A stretch of DNA of 11,474 nucleotides. It comes from Pirellulales bacterium (GTDB taxonomy: Bacteria > Planctomycetota > Planctomycetia > Pirellulales > Thermoguttaceae). Below are positions 6,772-11,474 of this stretch, one piece after another; the stretch's first letter is position 1; every line of letters begins with the position of its first letter. The notes beneath the pieces were generated by a model that worked only from the letters and a program-made list of their open reading frames with translations, searched no databases and was not told the DNA's origin. A program made the translations under genes and the position numbers. The DNA lies in assembly GCA_030605745.1 (NCBI GenBank), contig JAUWHT010000420.1, positions 1 through 11,474 on the forward strand. Reading direction: 5' to 3'.

Positions 6772-7128
6772 CTAGATGAGCCCAGACCGAAAATGCAATT
6801 TTACACTCAGACATGCAACCCCGTCGAGCGAGCCGGATTTGTGGGGCATAACTCCGCCAAAGGAGGCGGCACTTCTGCCAAAATGGCAGTTTCCCAGACT
6901 ACCCAGATATCAAGATTTTCCTGTCGCTTTGGGTTTGCCTACGTTGTAAAATGTTATGTGGGAACCGTTTATCGCCGACGGGGCCTGAAAATGGGCGAGA
7001 ATCGGCGCGGGCGGCATCCTAATTGCGTTCTGGCCCTAGCGCGGGGCAAGCCCCGCCGCTACACGGCGAAGTCAAATTCCGAATTCCCAGTTCAGAATTC
7101 CGGTTGCGGCCGCAGACCATCCCAAGCC
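6772..7128. other. Divergent intergenic region before the response regulator
   Basis: This stretch holds the 5' flanks of the B12-activation gene (minus) and the response regulator (plus). It contains two small hairpins in tandem: CCGCC/GGCGG around loop AAAGGA (6854-6869), and CTGCCA/TGGCAG around loop AAA (6875-6889). A palindromic repeat follows at 7037-7061. A frame open from 6766 through the regulator exists, but its translation before 7129 has no protein-like character and reads through the repeat, so I treat it as non-coding. I see no convincing -35/-10 pair; AT-rich TTGTAAAATGTTATGTG near 6944-6960 is the best candidate. Confidence 0.5.
7037..7061. repeat. GCGGGGCAAGCCCCGC palindromic repeat
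   Basis: The perfect palindrome arms GCGGGGC (7041-7047) and GCCCCGC (7050-7056) flank AA, with outer TAGC and GCTA. It is a variant of the GGGCTTGCCC family at 585-606 and 3471-3555, with TAGC-type ends as in those copies. It lies about 68 bases before the response regulator start. Confidence 0.7.
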
Positions 7129-7518
7129 ATGCTTCTCGAACCTCCATCACTGTTGATTACCGACGACGACCGTGGATTCCGGGAGACGTTGCGGGTGGTG
7201 TTCGAGCCGCAGGGGTTCAGGACCCTTTTGGCCGAGGATGGGGAGGAGGCCCTTCAGATCGTGCGCAGCCAGGAGGTCCACCTGGTGCTGCTGGACATGC
7301 ACATGCCCAAGCTGACGGGGCTGGAGACGCTGCGGCTGTTGAAGCAGTTCCGGGCGATGCTGCCGTGCATCTTGTTATCGGCCCAGTTGGACGAGTTTCT
7401 GATCGAACAGGCCCGACTGGCCGAGGCCTTCTCGGTGCTGTCAAAGCCGGTGACCTTGGGCCAACTCACCGGCACCGTCCGCCAGGCGCTAAGGTGGACC
7501 TACGACTGGCGAGGATAG
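7129..7518 (+). CDS. Single-domain (CheY-like) response regulator
   Basis: A 129-residue receiver domain with no output domain. The acidic pocket is DDD (12-14), the phospho-acceptor is Asp56 in LVLLDMHMPKLTG, the conserved Ser/Thr is Ser84 in ILLSAQ, and the conserved Lys is Lys106 in LSKPV. All residues needed for phosphorylation are present, so it should be a working phospho-receiver that acts through protein contacts, as CheY or relay proteins do. ATG 7129 is chosen because the receiver fold begins right after it (PPSLLITDDD); earlier in-frame starts would translate a palindromic repeat. No ribosome binding site is obvious. No histidine kinase or chemotaxis gene is in the window, so the partner is unknown. 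The stop codon is part of the 4-bp target duplication of the MITE that follows. Confidence 0.85.
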   Translation: MLLEPPSLLITDDDRGFRETLRVVFEPQGFRTLLAEDGEEALQIVRSQEVHLVLLDMHMPKLTGLETLRLLKQFRAMLPCILLSAQLDEFLIEQARLAEAFSVLSKPVTLGQLTGTVRQALRWTYDWRG

Positions 7519-7672
7519 TACTACAACGCTATGTTCACCACGGAGACACGGAGAGCACGGAGCTTAAAGTCCAGTTGTTGCAGCGAAAGCAAAACCCTAT
7601 CTTTCTCGTATCTTCTCCGTGTCCTCCGTGACTCCGTGGTGTATTCATTGAGGTTGAGTTAGCGTTGTAGTG
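7519..7672 (+). mobile_element. MITE-like element, copy C (154 bp) with 4-bp target duplication
   Basis: The ends are ACTACAACGCTA (7520-7531) and TAGCGTTGTAGT (7660-7671). ATAG is duplicated on both sides (7515-7518 and 7673-7676); the duplication can also be read as GATAG, 5 bp. Inner arms CACCACGGAGACACGGAG and CTCCGTGACTCCGTGGTG can form a long imperfect stem. There is no coding capacity. Copy B has the same ends and sub-terminal blocks in the opposite orientation. The left duplication overlaps the response-regulator stop codon, which remains intact, and the right end is 14 bases from the ftsH stop. The hairpin could terminate transcription from both converging genes. Confidence 0.88.
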
Positions 7673-7686
7673 ATAGCCGTTTGCGG

Positions 7687-9762
<2,076 letters not shown>

Positions 9763-9797
9763 GGCTGCTCTCTTGTGTTCCTCCTTCGCCACGCGCA

Positions 9798-9806
9798 ATT
9801 ATACCA
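9798..9806 (-). promoter_or_regulatory. Putative extended -10 promoter of ftsH
   Basis: The minus strand reads TGGTATAAT, a perfect -10 hexamer with the TGn extension. No matching -35 box is seen at 17 bases, as is common for extended -10 promoters. Transcription would begin near 9791, giving a leader of about 30 bases that contains AGGAGG. This supports the ATG at 9762 as the start. Confidence 0.6.
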
Positions 9807-9820
9807 CTTTGTGGGCCTGT

Positions 9821-9955
9821 CGGGGGACAACTTGACTGGGGGGGCGACCTGGTTCAGACTGGGATTAGTTGGCCGTCTCTCGACACGACACTTGACAATA
9901 GCCGGGACTGGGCGCGTCGCGGGGTGTACCCGCGGGACGTTGTCCCCCGGCTATT
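9821..9955 (-). terminator. Overlapping inverted repeats between the isomerase gene and ftsH
   Basis: CGGGGGACAAC (9821-9831) pairs with GTTGTCCCCCG (9939-9949). AATAGCCGGG (9897-9906) pairs with CCCGGCTATT (9946-9955). The two right arms overlap, so only one pairing can form at a time. The smaller hairpin begins about 18 bases past the isomerase stop on the minus strand. It may end that transcript upstream of the ftsH promoter, although the loop is long (39 bases) and no U-run follows. Confidence 0.4.
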
Positions 9956-9973
9956 TAGCTACTGCGTGTTCCA

Positions 9974-10870
9974 TCATTCCGCATTCATCACTGCGGCCAG
10001 CTTTCCTTCGGGGGTCAAGCCGGCGGCTCGCCAGACTTTGTCCAGTGCCTCGGCGGTTTGCTTGACCACCACGTCACGGCGCCGGCTCCGGAAGATACCC
10101 CGGGAAGGCTTCACAGTGACGGGGCCGTTGTAACCGAATTCGGCCAGTACGGTTAGAACGTGCGCAATGTCGATCCGCCCGTTCTCGGCGCCCGGCAGCA
10201 GGCGCGAGTTCTCGTCCAACTCGGTCAGGGGCACGTCGGCCGGCATCTCGGCCACCTGGACCGCGACGATCTGGCCCAGCGGAAGGTTGCGGATCGTGTC
10301 GACCGACCCGCCGCAGGCCACCAGGTCCCAGGCGTCCAGCAGCAGTCCCATGTTGGGGGCGTCCACCATATTCATCAGCAACGTCAGGGCGTCCAGGTCG
10401 TGGATGAATTGGAAGGCCCGATCCTTGCGGAGGTAGTCGGCGGCCTGGAAGGCGACGCCGAACCAGATACCCGCCGGCTGCAAGGCCTCGCAGATCTCCG
10501 CGAATCGCCGGCGATGGAACTCGAAGTTCTCGTGATAGGGCCGTTTGTCGTCGGCGGGCACCAGCGTGGCCACGCAGCGGGTGCACCCCACCTCGGCAGC
10601 CGCCCGAGCGTATTCCGGCAGATTCTCCATCGACCGGTTGAACGACTCGTCGTCGCTGTCCCAATCGAATGGAATCACGAACCTGCCCAGCCGTATTTTC
10701 GCGCTATCGATCAGCCGTCGGGCGTATGGCATCCCGCGGTGCTTCGCCCGGGTGGCAAAGTCGTCCACTTCCAGGTCCATCCCCGTAAAACCGTAGGTTA
10801 AGGCCAACTCGATAATCTCGCTCTGGTGGCCGGATATACCCAGTGCGGCCGGGCTGAGGTTCTTGAACAT
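9974..10870 (-). CDS. Sugar phosphate isomerase/epimerase-like protein (xylose isomerase-like TIM barrel)
   Basis: A 298-residue soluble protein of the xylose isomerase-like TIM-barrel superfamily, which includes sugar and inositol isomerases, epimerases and AP endonuclease IV. The start MFKNLSPAALGISGHQSEII is typical of a planctomycete subgroup. Barrel blocks include TYGFTGMDLEVDDF, VGCTRCVATLVPADDK, GIWFGVAFQAADYL, MGLLLDAWDLVACGG (the DAWDL block sits where metal-binding D/H residues usually lie), IVAVQVAEMP and FGYNGPVTVKPS near the C-terminus. The usual DxxH-type metal ligand pattern is only partly recognisable, so the reaction is unknown and a catalytic role is inferred from the fold. 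ATG 10870 is chosen because GGAG (10878-10881 on the minus strand) lies seven bases upstream; a start at 10909 lacks this. It is not clearly in an operon: ftsH follows on the same strand but has its own promoter-like sequence. Confidence 0.8.
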   Translation of the reverse strand: MFKNLSPAALGISGHQSEIIELALTYGFTGMDLEVDDFATRAKHRGMPYARRLIDSAKIRLGRFVIPFDWDSDDESFNRSMENLPEYARAAAEVGCTRCVATLVPADDKRPYHENFEFHRRRFAEICEALQPAGIWFGVAFQAADYLRKDRAFQFIHDLDALTLLMNMVDAPNMGLLLDAWDLVACGGSVDTIRNLPLGQIVAVQVAEMPADVPLTELDENSRLLPGAENGRIDIAHVLTVLAEFGYNGPVTVKPSRGIFRSRRRDVVVKQTAEALDKVWRAAGLTPEGKLAAVMNAE

Positions 10871-11155
10871 AGCAACGCTCCGTGCGATTTGTGGGAAATG
10901 AATTAGCACACCGCCGCCGGGCCAAAGCCAGGTAGCACCACAGAATCCAGTATTATCGCAAATCGTTCTGCGATCTCCAAGAGGGTAGGATTTCGGATTT
11001 GGGATTTCGGATTTGGGATTTGGGGCTATACTTGAGCACTATCGAGAAAAATTGCCGCTTGCGGCTTAGCATACGCAAAACACGTGGCAATGAACTGCCA
11101 CGCCCTCAACTCCCCTAAGCCCTCGCCCCTAATCCCTCGTCCCTCGCCCCTAACC
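10871..11155. repeat. Divergent intergenic region with heptamer repeat, hairpins and CCCTCGCCCCTAA units
   Basis: Five tandem copies of the heptamer GGATTTS (S is C or G) occupy 10988-11022. A palindrome GCCGC-TT-GCGGC (11054-11065) is followed by a hairpin, CGTGGCA/TGCCACG with a 6-base loop (11083-11102). Positions 11110-11155 are pyrimidine-rich, with CCCTCGCCCCTAA twice (11120-11132 and 11141-11153) at a 21-base period, ending against the uppP start codon. No gene is visible. Confidence 0.75.
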
Positions 11156-11474
11156 ATGATCTGGCTTGAAATCCTCATCCTGGCCGTCCTCCAGGGGGTG
11201 ACTGAGTTCCTGCCGGTTAGCTCTTCGGGGCATATCGTGGTCGGGGCCGCTGTGTTCGACCAGTTCGGACAGCCCCTCCAGCAGAAACTCACCGTCAATA
11301 TCGTCCTGCATGTGGGAACGCTGCTGGCCATCGTGGTCTTCTACTGGCGGCGGATCTGCCGGCTGTTGGGCGAGGATCGCCGACTGATCGGGTTGCTGAT
11401 CGTCGGCAGCCTGCCGGCGGCGCTCGTCGGGCTGGTGCTGAAAGGGCGGTTTGAATGTGTGCTGGAAACCCCAC
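11156..11474 (+). CDS. uppP: Undecaprenyl-diphosphatase UppP/BacA, 5' part (runs off the window)
   Basis: The first 106 codons of an integral membrane enzyme that dephosphorylates undecaprenyl pyrophosphate, recycling the lipid carrier used for peptidoglycan and other cell-surface polymers. Loss of the enzyme raises bacitracin sensitivity, hence the older name BacA. The start MIWLEILILAVLQGVTEFLP followed by VSSSGHIVVG is diagnostic: it contains the QGxTEFLPVSSSGH motif with the catalytic-region glutamate at residue 17. LHVGTLLAIVVFYW and LLIVGSLPAALVGL are the next two membrane segments. The second signature (PGxSRSxxT) would lie beyond the window. ATG 11156 follows directly after a pyrimidine-rich repeat, and no Shine-Dalgarno sequence is present. 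Confidence 0.93.
   Translation, partial: MIWLEILILAVLQGVTEFLPVSSSGHIVVGAAVFDQFGQPLQQKLTVNIVLHVGTLLAIVVFYWRRICRLLGEDRRLIGLLIVGSLPAALVGLVLKGRFECVLETP

Noticed and set aside
6766..7128. N-terminal extension of the response regulator (250-residue frame)
   Set aside because: The extension has no recognisable protein features and translates through the palindromic repeat at 7037-7061; the receiver domain starts right after ATG 7129.
9796..9798. TTG 9798 as the ftsH start
   Set aside because: It overlaps the extended -10 box TGGTATAAT, so the codon would lie upstream of the expected transcript start.

Overview
The window is GC-rich bacterial DNA with compact genes and intergenic spaces full of short palindromic and inverted repeats. 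The gene set (secreted sialate O-acetylesterase, TIM-barrel sugar isomerase/epimerase, FtsH, small paired hypothetical proteins) and the repeat types (CACCACGGAGACACGGAG inverted elements, GGGCTTGCCC palindromes, GGATTTS heptamers) suggest a planctomycete, probably Pirellulales-like. That placement is inferred from recalled family resemblance; no search was run. I see no rRNA, tRNA, CRISPR array, prophage or intact transposase gene.

Layout: positions 1-308 hold no gene. A truncated, frameshifted Phd/YefM-type antitoxin remnant (309-573, minus) precedes sat, ATP sulfurylase (679-1947, plus). A decayed inverted-repeat element (about 1952-2096) separates sat from a 12-TM MFS transporter (2154-3476, plus), whose stop codon lies in the first arm of a 29-bp perfect inverted repeat (3471-3555). 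Next comes a secreted SGNH-type sialate O-acetylesterase (3650-5059, plus). Behind it, on the minus strand, is a nearly overlapping pair of small conserved hypothetical genes (5334-5567 basic protein, 5095-5331 acidic protein). Then come a mobile element of MITE type (5662-5896) and a second, orphan copy of the esterase 3' end (5902-6036).

The right half has a stand-alone B12-dependent methionine-synthase activation-domain protein (6046-6771, minus), a receiver-only response regulator (7129-7518, plus), a second copy of the MITE (7519-7672) inserted exactly at the regulator's stop codon, ftsH (7687-9762, minus), a sugar phosphate isomerase/epimerase-like gene (9974-10870, minus), and the 5' part of uppP/bacA (11156 to the window end, plus).

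Most genes look independently transcribed housekeeping or accessory units; the only clear candidate operon is the small two-gene cassette. The most interesting material is the repeat biology: two MITE copies in opposite orientation share the same ends with NTAG target duplications, a third copy is degraded, and a palindrome family ends one gene and truncates another. The small basic/acidic gene pair sits between two copies of the esterase 3' end. No large undescribed multi-gene system is evident. The gene pair and the MITE family are the best candidates for something under-described.
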